Below, piece after piece: positions 1 to 10,689 of a DNA stretch of 64,000 nucleotides. The first letter of the stretch is position 1. Each line of letters begins with the position of its first letter. The notes under the pieces were generated by a model. That model did no database searches. It saw only the letters and a list, made by a program, of their open reading frames with translations, and was not told the DNA's origin. The position numbers and the translations under genes were made by a program. Source of the stretch: Delphinus delphis (lineage: Eukaryota > Chordata > Mammalia > Artiodactyla > Delphinidae); contig NC_082691.1 in the NCBI RefSeq assembly GCF_949987515.2, positions 62,999,740 to 63,063,739 of the forward strand, in the 5' to 3' direction.

Positions 1-159
1 GCCTGGGGCACATGGCACAGCCCAGTCACAGAAGAAGGGGTCAAGGTGCAGAGGATCAATCCACTCCTAAACAGGATTTTGAAAAACTGGGAGAGAAGGA
101 ATTAGGGGCTGCCATATTCATCGCCCACTGAATCCTAGCAACAGGGCCCAAGGCCACTG

Positions 160-288
160 CTGTTATTTCACTGTTTCCATTTGTTAAATGAGGCAACTGA
201 GAATCAAAACCATGACTCAAGATCACACAGTTAAGAAGAGCATTTGCAAATTCATGCCTGTGGTATTCCAAAGCCCACGCCTCACTCC
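160..288 (-). repeat. MIR SINE fragment
   Basis: The plus strand reads like the reverse complement of the MIR core and 3' half: a tract resembling 'aaatgaggcaactgagaatc', then 'caagatcacacagttaag', ending near 'ccaaagcccacgcc'. MIR is an ancient tRNA-derived mammalian SINE. Boundaries are approximate. Confidence 0.75.
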
Positions 289-400
289 TCAGAGGGTGGT
301 CCTTGGACCATCACATCACTTGGGAGCTTGTTAGAAACACAGATTCACAGGCTGCTACCCAGACCTACTGAATGTGGGTCTGCATTTAACAGGATCCCTC
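289..400 (+). repeat. MER5A-type hAT DNA transposon fragment
   Basis: Contains 'ggtccttggaccatcacatc', 'acttgggagcttgttagaaa' and 'cagacctactgaatg', the hallmark segments of the non-autonomous hAT-Charlie element MER5A. Divergent, and it abuts the MIR fragment directly. Confidence 0.75.
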
Positions 401-635
401 AACGAATTTATTGGACATAAAGTTTACCTTAATGGGCTCCTACCAGAAAGGGGTAGGTGGATCCAAAACCTAAGTTTAGACTAGAAGAAAGATTTAGTGC
501 AATAGAACAGGGTCAGTCTCATAGGATAAGCCTCAAACTATATATCCAAATTGCACATCCAGATTAGTAGAATCAATCACGCTACCTTATTTCACCAACA
601 GCAAACCCAGAAGCAGGAAAGCCAAGGTGATGTGG

Positions 636-862
636 TGGTAGAACATGGTGGACAGGTAAGGCTTTGGAGCCAGGTGGACTGGGTTGAAATTTCCAGCTCT
701 GCCACTTGCTGGGTGGCTCTGGGTAAGTTACTTGATCTCTCTGAGACTCAGTTTCCTGACCTGCACAACTGGGATAGCAATATACACCTTGCCAGGGTTT
801 GGGGAGATTGAGTAAATGAATGTACAGTCCTAGACATAGCAGATGCTCAGTAAACATTGGTT
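636..862 (+). repeat. MIR SINE, near full length
   Basis: Reads through the MIR consensus in order: 'ctttggagccaggtggact', 'ccagctctgccacttgctgg', 'gggtaagttacttgatctct', 'ctcagtttcctgacctg' and the tail 'gatgctcagtaaac'. One of the most complete MIR copies in the window. Confidence 0.85.
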
Positions 863-1127
863 TCCTTGACTTTCAGTACAATCTGGGCTGGGTCTCACCT
901 TTGCAAATGTGCACACTAGAAGCTGGGGAGATAAAGGGTTCTCAGCAGCCAGCTCTTTCCTGTTCTCTTGGGTCACTAATCAGACTGGCTGGACTGGTCT
1001 ATCTTCCTTAAGCTTCAGGCTCAGCATATTCTCTCATCTCTTTTAAGAAAAACCTGAGCAGAACAAGGTTCAAAGGGACAGGTCGTGAGGAACAAAGAAA
1101 ACAGGCACCTGGATACAGTTCCCAGAA

Positions 1128-1585
1128 GTGTCTACTTTCGAGACACTCGAGCCTTTTTATTTAGCTATGGTCCCCACTTTCCTCTTTTCAAAAGTCTTGG
1201 GATTTGAAAGCAGACTTTTTCATGTCAGAGGCTTCGTGAGCATTCAGAGCCCACAGTGTCTGCACCTGGACCCACAAAACCCAAGTCTGATCTTATTCAC
1301 TCTGTGTGTATCTGCTCAAAGGCGTGGAGGAGTGGGAGGTGGCTGCCAAGCGCTACCTGCACGTGCGTCCCCAGCTGCTGCCCGGAAGGACATCCCCACC
1401 TACCACGCCCACTTCTGCATCAGTTACAGAAGCTGATACAATAGGTGTCCTTGGGACAGAGTATCTCCCACAGATGGAAGTAGCTGAGGGCAAGGGTCCC
1501 AATGAGGGTCCCATGGTCTGACTGCCTCAGGAACAGCTCCAGCACCAATAAAGAGGCATTTCCTTGCCCAATCAAAAAAAAAAAA
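1128..1585 (+). pseudogene. Possible processed retrocopy, parent unknown
   Basis: A polyadenylation signal AATAAA at 1547-1552 is followed 21 bases later by a 12-base A run (1574-1585), the arrangement expected at the 3' end of a reverse-transcribed mRNA. Upstream, 1306-1521 is open in one frame and includes the protein-like run GVEEWEVAAKRYLHV; neighbouring frames are also partly open, which would fit old frameshifts. I could not identify a parent gene, found no clear target-site duplication, and the 5' limit is a guess. Alternatively it is unique intronic sequence with a chance poly(A) signal and A-tract. Confidence 0.3.
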
Positions 1586-1854
1586 TGATGACCATATTTT
1601 GTGGCCCCAAATTCCAAATGCCCTCCAAGTGTGAACAAGGAGAAAGAGAAGGGAGTAGGCAAAGCTATCACTTCTACTCTGTTGCTCGGTGGTAACGATC
1701 CTGCAGAGGAGCTATGAGGACAGAGGATGCCAATTCACGAGAACCATGTGTTGCTCCGCAGCAAACAAGACTCTGCAGAACCGCAAAGGGCAGGATGTTC
1801 ACAGTCACATGCCTGGATCCCTTAATTGTGTGTGGGGTTGTGTATAAGTGTGTC

Positions 1855-1878
1855 CACACACACACACACACACACACA
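1855..1878. repeat. (CA)n microsatellite
   Basis: Twelve uninterrupted CA units. Confidence 0.95.
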
Positions 1879-2233
1879 TGGCACGGTGGCTGAGAGACTG
1901 AATTTCAGAGTCAGAAAAAAGAACCCAACACCTCAATCTCAGCAAAGGGATGACTGTACTGCTTGGTTAAAGAAGTCATAGTAGGGATTGAGAGCGCTGA
2001 TCATGGAGGCACCCCTGGAGTTTGAAACTGTAGGAGCATAATGCACGGGTCGTCCTAGATTTTCCAGAGTCACTAATATTGGAGTCAGCAATTACCAGGT
2101 TTTTTCACTCCTGGAGTAAAAAGGGAGGTAGGGGAGAACACATTGTGATATATTCCTATCACATTATTTAATATCCAGCTATAACTCATTCCTTCTCTGC
2201 AATCCAAAAGGCATCTAGAAAACAAGTGGTATT

Positions 2234-2247
2234 ACAAGGGCAACCTT
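2234..2247. repeat. Target-site duplication, left copy (L1 at 2248-3046)
   Basis: 'acaagggcaacctt' pairs with 'acaagagcaacctt' at 3047-3060, with one mismatch over 14 bases. Confidence 0.85.
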
Positions 2248-3046
2248 TTTTTTCATTCTGAATTTTATTTTATTTATTTTTTATACAGCAGGTTCTTATT
2301 AGTTATCTATTTTATACATATTAGTGTATACATGTCAATCCCAATTTCCCTATTCATCCCACCACCCCCACCCCTGCTTTCCCCCCTTGGTATCCATACG
2401 TTCGTTCTCTACATCTGTGTCTCTATTTCTGCCTTGCAAACCGGTTCATCTGCACCATTTTTCTAGATTCCACATATATGCGTTAATATACGATGTTTTT
2501 CTCTTTCTGACTTACTTCACTCTGTATGACAGTCTCTACAAATGACGCAATTTCGTTCCTTTTTATGGCCGAGTAATATTTCATTGTATATATGTACCAC
2601 ATCGTCTTATCCATTTGTCTGTCGATGGACATTTAGGTTGCTTCCATGACCTGGCTATTATAAACAGTGCTGCAATGAACATTGGGGTGCATGTGACTTT
2701 TTGAATTATGGCTTTCTCTGGGTATATGCCCAGGAGTGGGATTGCTGGGTCATATGGTAGTTCTATTTTTAGTTTTTTAAGGAACCTCCATACTGTTCTC
2801 CATAGTGGCTATATCAATTTACATTCCCAGCAACAGTGCAAGAGGGTCCCCTTTTCTCCACACCCTCTCCAGCATTTGTTGTTTGTAGATTATCTGATGA
2901 TGCCCATTCTAACTGGTGTGAGGTGATACCTCATTGTAGTTTTGATTTGCATTTCTCTAATGATTAGTGATGTTGAGCAGCTTTTCATGTACTTCTTGGC
3001 CATCTGTATGTCTTCTTTGAAGAAATGTCTATTTAGGTCTTCTGCT
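2248..3046 (-). mobile_element. 5'-truncated L1, 3' end, inserted antisense to plus
   Basis: The plus strand begins with the T-rich complement of an L1 tail and continues through the reverse complement of the L1 3' UTR and the ORF2 C-terminal region (for example 'aacagtgctgcaatgaacat' and 'attgctgggtcatatgg'). It is about 800 bp, truncated at its 5' end, and bounded by near-perfect 14-base target-site duplications at 2234-2247 and 3047-3060. It has no coding capacity. It lies in the same orientation as the host gene PDE1C. Confidence 0.92.
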
Positions 3047-3060
3047 ACAAGAGCAACCTT

Positions 3061-4947
3061 GATTCTGCTCTAAATTATTTCTTGATAAGTAAGCTATTCC
3101 CACATTTTGCTTATAATAATTTATCTGCAACAAATCTCACAACTGATGTTACTACCACAATTAAGGACAACTGCATTAGAGAATATTTACCCTCTAACAT
3201 TGCTATTGAAATCAACTATCTTCTTTGGAAGAAAGGATGGTTCCAGGATAGCACAGAATTGTATTAAGGAGACCAGTAAATGAACAACAAAGGCCAATAC
3301 ATTTCTGGGTTCCACTGCTATAGGACTGGCATATTTACACCTACCGTGTTTCTCCCACTACACACCAAGTGCTACAAGGAATCAGAAATAAATCCTGACC
3401 TTAACAAACTTATAAATTAATCTCTTTCTGGAACCAAGACATTGGCACATAATACAACTAGCAGAGCAAAAGAAGTTCATGGCCATCAGTACCTTATCTC
3501 TATTAAAGAGCACAGAGGGAATGCAAAGAGAAGGGATGATGGTAATGGAGTTGGGCTAGCAAATACAATGTTCTTTTCATGGGAGCAGCTCTTTAGCTAT
3601 TCACTGAAGAAGATGATGAACCTGGTTTGAGGTGGAAGGTGTAATTACCAGAAGACAGTATATGAAGGGGTTGACTCCACCAGAGACACTTGCAGATGAG
3701 AACACACAGACCACGAGACCCATTCACCCTCCCGTCTTCCCCCCACAGTCACTTGCAGAGAATCACAGGTTCATAGCATGTACTTCTCTCTACTTGAGTG
3801 GTTTTTATTTTACTTAAACCTCACAATGCAGTAAACCCTTACTAGGAATAAGAAAAGCATTTGCCTTGCAATTCTGGTCCCGCCACTGCGTCAGTCACAT
3901 TATATAAAGAAATCCAAACCCCTATTCATCACTCCTTTTCAGAACTCATCTATAATTCAGTCCACACTAAGAACCTTCACACAATGAAATGGCTTTTACT
4001 GGGCGATTACACATATCACCTGGATGCAGAAGAGAACACATTTTTCAAGTATATTTCCTGGACTCCAAATCCTGTCTGATTTGTTTATGAGGGAAGAAAA
4101 GGGAAGCTTACATGTACTACTGGCCATGTGGAGAGTATGAAAGCCTTATATAATGGAAAGAAAAATGAAAGAAGTAAAATTAGAATAACAGGGGGAAAGG
4201 AGGGGAGGAAGGCAGGCTGGCAAAATCATTAAACCTTAATTTCTGATACCAGTACGACTGCGTATTTCAAAAGTGAGTTTGAAAGACCCATTCAGAAAAA
4301 AGAATCACTTTTCTATACCGCATCCATACCCAGACTGATTTTTATTTAATACAGGTGAGAAGGTAAGGAGACGCCTCATGATGAAAGTGGAGTGCAATAC
4401 AAAAAGAAAACACCAGAGAACTTTGCGGGAAAACGCAGGACTAAACGATGAACAAGAACAGAGTCAACAGCCACCTGGGAAACCACAGAAGAAGATCCAC
4501 ACTTCATTTCAGGAGGCAGCAGCTCTCACTTCTCTTACAACTAGAAAACTTCCCCCAGCAAGGAACTCTAAAGGCACAGGGCTGAGTTAATTCCCACCAC
4601 GTGCTTTTTCCCTGTGCACTTATCTCCCTGCGTCATCCTCCTTTGAAGCAAAAGACTCATTAATCCAATTCAAATTGCCAATGTCAGTAAATCCTTTGCC
4701 TCAGCGTTTAAATGCCAATACCAATTAAATACCAACAGCAACTTAACTACTGATATGGTCTTCACTACATTCAGGAAATCCAGCCAGAAGTTTAGCGGCA
4801 TTACTTCCGACACTACTTCATCAATTCTAATTTACTTCATGCAGAGAAATGAGGTAATTTGCTGGCCACGCTGACGTGGCATCCAACTGGACTGAAATAA
4901 CTCCACAAGCAAAAAGAAGGAACAAACTGAGTTGCAATCCACCAAAC
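3061..4947. other. Intron downstream of PDE1C 172-nt exon
   Basis: Mostly unassigned AT-rich intronic sequence. About 3340-3430 resembles an L2 fragment on the minus strand ('aaatcctgaccttaacaaac' followed by 'ttataaattaatc'). No further exon was found: I looked on the minus strand for the next PDE1C exon, which should begin with a calmodulin-binding type sequence, and did not see it. Confidence 0.5.
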
Positions 4948-5119
4948 CTGAAGGACGTTTTCACCAAGGCTTCCGGGCTATCAAGCTGAGGCAATTCATC
5001 AGCTAGGATTTCCTCCGGTGGCCGGGGGTCATGGACAATCGTCGGCCGTGGCTTCTCCTGGACATTCCCTGTGAGATCGTCGATGAGGGAGTTCCACAGA
5101 CAGTTCTGCGACTTAGACC
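4948..5119 (-). CDS. PDE1C: PDE1C exon (N-terminal region, long isoforms), 172 nt
   Basis: Internal coding exon of the Ca2+/calmodulin-dependent cyclic nucleotide phosphodiesterase 1C, a cytosolic enzyme that hydrolyses both cAMP and cGMP. On the minus strand the acceptor is a C/T-rich tract ending 'ctcatgcctcag', and the donor is TTCAG|gtttgg. The exon starts with two bases completing a codon and ends two bases into another (phases 1 and 2). The frame is fully open and includes NSLIDDLTGNVQEKPRP and EEILADELPQLDSPEALV, ending KTSF plus AG of the next codon. These strings match the PDE1C long-isoform N-terminus as I remember it, upstream of the calmodulin-binding and catalytic regions. The stretch is acidic and proline-rich, probably disordered. 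The exon retains many CpG dinucleotides in an otherwise CpG-poor intron. I compared from memory only, not by alignment. Confidence 0.88.
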
Positions 5120-5895
5120 CTGAGGCATGAGGGGGGAAAAAGGGGTGCAGGTGAGTTACCAACCAGCTCCATGGCCTGCCTTGCCCAACTCGGGATTTTC
5201 AAAAGCAGAGCAGGAACACTGACATATCTTTCATGATCTCCACCAACATGAGAGGGCTCCAGAAGGTTTTGGTCAGGCAACTCATGGAGTAACCAGGATT
5301 TTTAAAATTTATATACAAAAATAGGTTAGTACTCTGAGCATTTTAACTCACAGCTAAGTACTGTGAATATATATCCTGTCTCATTTCAGGGATAATCAAC
5401 TCCAACTCCTGACAGAGTTGTCGGTACTTACTGAAGTATTCATTCAGCAACTGGAAGTATACAAAGGACGACCATTTTAGAGAACAGCAGGATATTCAGA
5501 CACAAGTCTCCCCTGTGAACTCATCTTGCCTAAGGCCCAAGTTTCAAGACTGTATTCTGTGGAGACACCCACCCCAAAGAGGGCCCCCCGCCTAAGAACT
5601 AGACCCCACTACAGGCGGGTTCATTCTTCTGGAAGATCAAGATTCAAGGAAAACTACACTGGGTGTTTACCAAGACCCTACCCTGCAAACACTTCAAACA
5701 TATGAGATGAACATTAAAGGCAGACGTGAAGTAGATATGGTACCACAAAATAGGGCCTGATCAGCAAGGTATTCAAGGTCAGTATCAACAGTGATAAGTT
5801 ACATCCTTGATATGATGTGATGAAAATGGCACTTTACCTCCACGGTCTTTCTCCCCAAAATCTATAACCCCAGAGTACTAAGCATGTTTCCATCT
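5120..5895. other. Intron 5' of the 172-nt exon, splice acceptor side
   Basis: The first 30 bases (5120-5150) hold the minus-strand polypyrimidine tract and AG of the PDE1C acceptor. The rest shows no exon or repeat I can name. Confidence 0.5.
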
Positions 5896-6455
5896 TCTGT
5901 AAACTTAATACTTTAACATCTGCCCTACGTGCGTATCCCAGACATGCCCTGTTTGGACAACCAGAAAATACCCCTGAGTCATCTTGCCTTGGCCTCCTGC
6001 CTCCGTCACCTCCCCCTTCCTCCCTCCCCTCCATTCCTCAGGAAGAGTCCCCCCTCCAAGAGGCATGCTTTTCAGATACCAGCCAACCAAACCAGCAACC
6101 ACACCCCAACACCTCCCTCACCAAGCTTTCACATCCTGAGCCACTCTCCACCTGCCCCGATGACCCCAGACAGGTACCAGACATCTAGGGACAGCCCCTA
6201 TGCCCCAGAGCGCACTAAAATTATTCAAACTAGCCAATCCTAAGCCTGCTTACCTGGCAGAACCCATTCCTTCCTGCAGAAACCACAGTAAAGACTCTTG
6301 CCCACAGTTCCTCCCTCCCTCCGCCTAACAACCCCAATGCTTCTCAGCATGGCCTCCGTGGTATGACGTGTACCCCCTCTTTTGGGATCTGTGAATACTA
6401 ACAAACTATCTTTTCAATGGCAGTCATCCCCTGATCTGTTGGCCTTACCACACCT
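5896..6455 (+). repeat. Probable solitary retroviral-type LTR remnant
   Basis: A pyrimidine-rich stretch is followed by 'ccgtggtatgacgtgtaccc', 'cctcttttgggatctgtgaa' and 'aaactatcttttcaatggca', a layout typical of the 3' half of class I ERV-type LTRs. No internal retroviral sequence adjoins it, so it would be a solo LTR. The family was not identified and the 5' edge is uncertain. Confidence 0.4.
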
Positions 6456-6609
6456 AAAAATAATAAAACCCATTAAAACACTCAGTCTAGTCATAGGGAA
6501 AAGACAAATCCCAACTGACAGACACTCTGCAAAACATCTGACCAGTACTCCTCAAAACCATCAAGGCAATCAAAAAACAAGGAAAGTCTGAAAACCTGTC
6601 ACAGCCTAG

Positions 6610-6905
6610 AGGAGCCTAAGAAGACATGATAACTAAATGTGGTATCCTGATGTGGTCCTGAAACTAAGAAAGGACATTACGAAAAACTAAGGAAATTTCA
6701 ATAATGTACATTAGTTAATAATAATGTATATCGATATTGGTTCAGTAATTGTGACAAATGTACCATAATAATATAAAAGCTTAATAATTGGGGAAACTGG
6801 GAATGGGGTATTTGGGAGCTCTTTGAACTATCTTTGCAAATTTTCTGTAAATCTAAAAATGTTCTAAAATTAAGAGTTATTATAAAAATACAAATAAGTA
6901 TTAAA
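6610..6905 (+). repeat. Old L1M-type 3' end
   Basis: 'gacatgataactaaatgtgg', 'ggacattacgaaaaactaag' and the terminal 'ttctgtaaatctaaaaatgt' resemble the 3' end of an ancient L1M/HAL1-like element. It ends in A/T-rich sequence. Highly diverged. Confidence 0.5.
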
Positions 6906-6959
6906 AATAAGTAATAAAAAGTTATTATTTTAAATGTCTATGAGCAAGTTATATTTTTA

Positions 6960-7755
6960 AGGTAGAGACTGAGGGTATGACCACTATCATTACCCAGTTA
7001 CCATTGGCCGGTGCTGGTTATCCTCTTCCCAGAGGAAAGAAAGCCTTTATCTTTGCTCAGATATACTGTCAGGTCTCTTGAGTCATGCACCCATGGAGCT
7101 CTGCCCATCCAGAGGGGGTTGGCTTTTTCTATCCCATCTGTGCAGAAGGAGGACCTTTTTCTAATTCACACAAAGACTCTTTATGGGGCATGAGGAGGTG
7201 GGCATGGAGGGGTAAGGAGCAGTGCCAGCTAATGCACATGCATGGGATCGGTGGGTAGAGAACATATTCGTATGCTCGTGGGGATGCCTCCCTGATCAAC
7301 CATCCACAGCCCACAACAGAAGAAATCACTGTAGTTTGTTGTGCCTGAAGGTTGTCTCTGCAGCTAAGATCAAAAGAACTTCACACACAAAAGGGAGCAC
7401 CTCATGAGGACCCCTGAACCTTCACCAAGGACACCCATGGCTCCGAAAACAACTCTTTTAATGACCACAGTCACGAATGATCCTTGGGAGTGTACCACAT
7501 CCAAACTGCTTTTGTGTCAATCCAGAGAAAATTAAGGCACATTAAGAGCAGAAAACAGAGCCCTCCAACTCCTGAAATGCAAGACAGCTTTTTCAAAGTC
7601 CTAAACACATATCTTAATAAGATCTGGTCCTATTAATGAAAGTCTGGTTTTGTGTTAACGAAGGTCTGGTTCTAGGAGGAAGACAAAAGCAGCAGCCTGT
7701 TTTCTTAGATTTGATCTAAGCGAAGACCTTACAATAAACGCCCTGCCTATTTCCC
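6960..7755. other. Intronic sequence, nothing recognised
   Basis: No exon with usable splice sites and no repeat family could be named. Confidence 0.45.
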
Positions 7756-7759
7756 TTCA

Positions 7760-8290
7760 TTCTTTCATTTACTCATTCAATATACAAATTTTGAATTCCC
7801 TCAATATGCCAGATTCCATTCTGGGCTCTCGAAACAGACAGATGAATGAGACTGGTTCCCTTGGGATGAGTCAGCCTATAAACAATCACAATAAATGGGC
7901 AATGCACCATAACTAAGGGACAAAGAAGCGCTAGAAGGGGCAGAGGAGAGCTCCCCCACTCTGCCTCAGAGCCCTGGGGAAAGCCACACAGCAACCGTAA
8001 CGTCTGATATGGGTCTAAGGCAGGAACAGATCTTCAGCAGATGGGGAAGAGAGAGAAGAGCATTCAGTGCAAATAGCATGTGCAAAGCCTCCGCAGCAGA
8101 ACAAAGCAGCTCGAGAGAGAGGACAGTGACCAGAGATAAGGCCAAAGATTGGTTGTAGAGGGCCTTGAATAAAATGCTAATTATTTTAGAATTTCTTCTG
8201 TAGGCAAAAAAGAATTAAAGATTTTTAACCAAGGTTATGGTGACATGACCATTTCCGTGTTTCTGAAAGGAAATGAGGGTGCTGTAGAGT
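7760..8290 (-). repeat. L2 LINE fragment
   Basis: The plus strand follows the reverse complement of the L2 3' region: 'catttactcattcaatatac', 'gccagattccattctgggct', then 'agcatgtgcaaagcctccgc' and 'tagagggccttgaataaaat'. L2 is an ancient mammalian LINE. Nothing coding remains. Confidence 0.7.
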
Positions 8291-8602
8291 AGTGAAAGTG
8301 AACCCGTGGGGACTAGCAAGGCTATATGAAGAGGTCTGTGAATCCATTGTATCTGTAGATGGAATAACGAAGTCTATATATACGACTAATTTTTAAGTAT
8401 ATATAGATATGATTAATAAACAAGAAATTTATGTAAAAGCACTGATGAATGCATAATAGGTTTTTCATTTTCTCAGTCAGTGAATCAGAAGGGTCATGTG
8501 ATCCAAGCTATCTGTCCATCAGGGGTCCCAGATGGACATGCAATAACACCTTCAGAAGTTGTACCAGCAGCTACAAAGATACACTGGCAAGTTTAAAAGA
8601 AG
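8291..8602. other. Intronic sequence before the L1
   Basis: AT-rich, with a run of TATATA-like repeats around 8375-8410. No gene or repeat family called. Confidence 0.4.
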
Positions 8603-9345
8603 ACAGCCACTATGGAGAACAGTATGGAGGTTCCTTAGAAAACTAAAAATAGAACTACCATATGACCCAGCAATCCCCCTACTGGGCATATACCCTGAGA
8701 AAACCATAATTCAAAAAGAGTCATGTACCACAATGTTCATTGCAGCACTATTTACAATAGCCAGGACATGGAAGCAACCTAAGTGTCCATTGACAGATGA
8801 ATGGATAAAGAAGATGTGGCACATATATACAATGGAATATTACTCAGCCATAAAAAGAAACAAAATTGAGTTATTTGTAGTGAGGTGGATGGACCTAGAG
8901 TCTGTCATACAGAGTGAAGTAAGTCAGAAAGAGAAAAACAAATACCGTACGCTAACACATATATATGGAATCTAAAAAACAAAATGGTTCTGAAGAACCT
9001 AGGGACAGGATAGGAATAAAGATGCAGACGTAGAGAATGGACTTGAGGACATGGGGAGGGGGAAGGGTAAGCTGGGACAAACGAGAGAGTGGCATTTACA
9101 TATATACACTACCAAATGTAAAACAGATAGCTAGTGGGCAGCAGCTGCATAGCACAGGGAGATCAGCTCGATGCTTTGTGACCACCTGGAGGGGTAGGAT
9201 AGGGAGGCTGGGAGAAAGACACAAGAGGGAGGGGATATGGGGATATATGTATATGTATAGCTGATTCACTCTGTTATACAGCAGAATCTAACACAACAAT
9301 GTAAAGCAATTATACTCCAATAAAGATGTTTTAAAAAAATAAATT
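8603..9345 (+). mobile_element. Young 5'-truncated L1 with intact ORF2 C-terminal end
   Basis: Begins inside ORF2 ('acagccactatggagaacag') and runs to the poly(A) end ('ctccaataaagatgttttaa'). The ORF2 frame is open from the truncation point to its natural stop at 8973-8975, including the string [13 protein letters not shown] and ending HIYGI. The 3' UTR contains 'agctagtgggcagcagctgc' and 'gggagatcagctcgatgc', which recurs in the young L1 tails at 54176-54368 and 54475-54771. The lack of frame damage over about 124 codons argues for a recent insertion. A 5'-truncated copy like this cannot transpose by itself. Confidence 0.92.
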
Positions 9346-9430
9346 TTTAAGGTTAATTTTAAGTTACGTAAATTTCACCTCAATAAAAAAATATATAAAA
9401 AGGAAGAAGAAAAAAAAGAAGACGACTGTG
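9346..9430 (+). repeat. A-rich tail and remnant of an older L1 3' end
   Basis: 'gtaaatttcacctcaataaa' resembles a diverged L1 3' terminus, followed by AAG-rich sequence. Confidence 0.4.
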
Positions 9431-9439
9431 GCAGAAGCT

Positions 9440-9930
9440 ATAAATAGGATTCACTCAACATTCATTCCCAACTCCCTTTTTACTTGCCTTCCTCTTCCGA
9501 AGAGGCTAGAAAACAATATACTCAATTTCCCAGCCTCCCTTACTGCTATGGCTAACCATATGTTATAATTCTGGCCAATGAAATGTAGGTGGAAATCCCT
9601 GGGGCTGGTGTCTCTGTCCCAATGAAAAAGTAAAGTCTCAACAGGAGAAAAACATTTTTGTCCCTTTAAACTTTGCCTTTCCTTATTTTCCCCTTTGCTT
9701 TTCTTTCTTCTTACTGGAAGGTGAGCGTGTGTTAGAGCTACAGCAGCCATCTCATGACCATGAGGTGACAAGCATTATGACAAAAGCTTACACCTTGCAT
9801 ATGGAAAAACGTAAAGGTGGAAAGAACCTGAATCCCCGACAACACAGTTGAACAGCTTCCCTGGTCTCCCTCATCTCCAGATTTCTAGATGTGAGACATA
9901 TGAATACTGACTTATTACATTCTTAGGTAT
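9440..9930 (+). repeat. Probable old MaLR/LTR-like repeat
   Basis: Segments such as 'ttctggccaatgaaatgtag', 'gctacagcagccatctcatg' and 'accatgaggtgacaagc' form a familiar ancient mammalian LTR-like pattern. I could not assign a family with confidence. Confidence 0.45.
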
Positions 9931-10318
9931 TTGGTTGTTTGTAGCCAAATGCTTTCCTAAATGTTATATGTGTGCTCAGCATATTAACATAAAGGTGTTC
10001 CCCATATCCAAATGATACACCCTCTATAAAGTACTAAGAACTGACATTTTAATAAATCCTCCAATTATCTTGTGAAAGGCATAACTACACTGCACAGTTT
10101 TCTCATGTTAAAATTATTAATTTGTTAAATGCAAACAGTTATAACACATTACAATTTTTATAGCTTATTTTGGCATTTCCTCACATTTTTTAATATTCTG
10201 GGAAACTCAAAAAATGGAAATGGCCTGGTTCTCTTGACCTTTGAGAACCCAGAGAACCATCAGTCTCATGGGATAGTCTTTGATTTGGTTTTTGTTTTGT
10301 TTTGTTTTTTAACTTAAC

Positions 10319-10340
10319 GGGGGGGCGGGGCAGGGCGGGG
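10319..10340 (+). other. G-quadruplex-capable G tract
   Basis: G runs of 7, 4, 3 and 4 are separated by C, CA and C, satisfying the usual four-run motif with 1-2 base loops. It follows a (GTTTT)n-like stretch at about 10288-10310. Confidence 0.6.
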
Positions 10341-10429
10341 TCTTTGCTCAAAAAATTGTTGGGAACCAGCAATACAGAGGATGTTCCAGTTGGGAGGTGT
10401 GCATGAGCCTAGAACCGGGTGATCAACCA

Positions 10430-10685
10430 AAAGGCAAATTGGCCGTGAGAAAATGAGGGGTCTGGAAAAGCACAGTGATGATAAAGACAGAGAGAAACAG
10501 GTGGATTTAGGAGATATGCAAGTAGAATCAGTAGGATTTGGTAACTGATTGGGTGTAGACAATGAAGAGAGAAGTGGCAAGATGGATTGAGGTTTCTGGT
10601 TAAGCAGCCAGGTAGACTGTGATGCCGTTAGAAAATGCTGGAGGTGGAGCAGCTCGTGGGCCTGCAGTTGAACCATGCTCTGAAA
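10430..10685 (-). repeat. L2 LINE fragment
   Basis: Matches the antisense L2 pattern: 'agtaggatttggtaactgat' and 'gggtgtagacaatgaagaga', then 'ggtttctggttaagcagcca'. Diverged and short. Confidence 0.5.
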
Positions 10686-10689
10686 AGCT

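Larger units (their letters stand above)
1586..2247. other. Intronic sequence, nothing recognised
   Basis: Apart from the CA microsatellite at 1855-1878 I see no exon, RNA gene or repeat I can name here. Short open frames overlap the CA run and are not credible. Confidence 0.5.

Noticed and set aside
1855..1878. Repeat array resembling CRISPR or satellite DNA
   Set aside because: Simple CA microsatellite; no spaced direct-repeat array exists anywhere in the window.
8559..8975. 138-codon open frame as a cellular gene
   Set aside because: From codon 15 or so it is the C-terminal end of L1 ORF2; the upstream codons are accidental.
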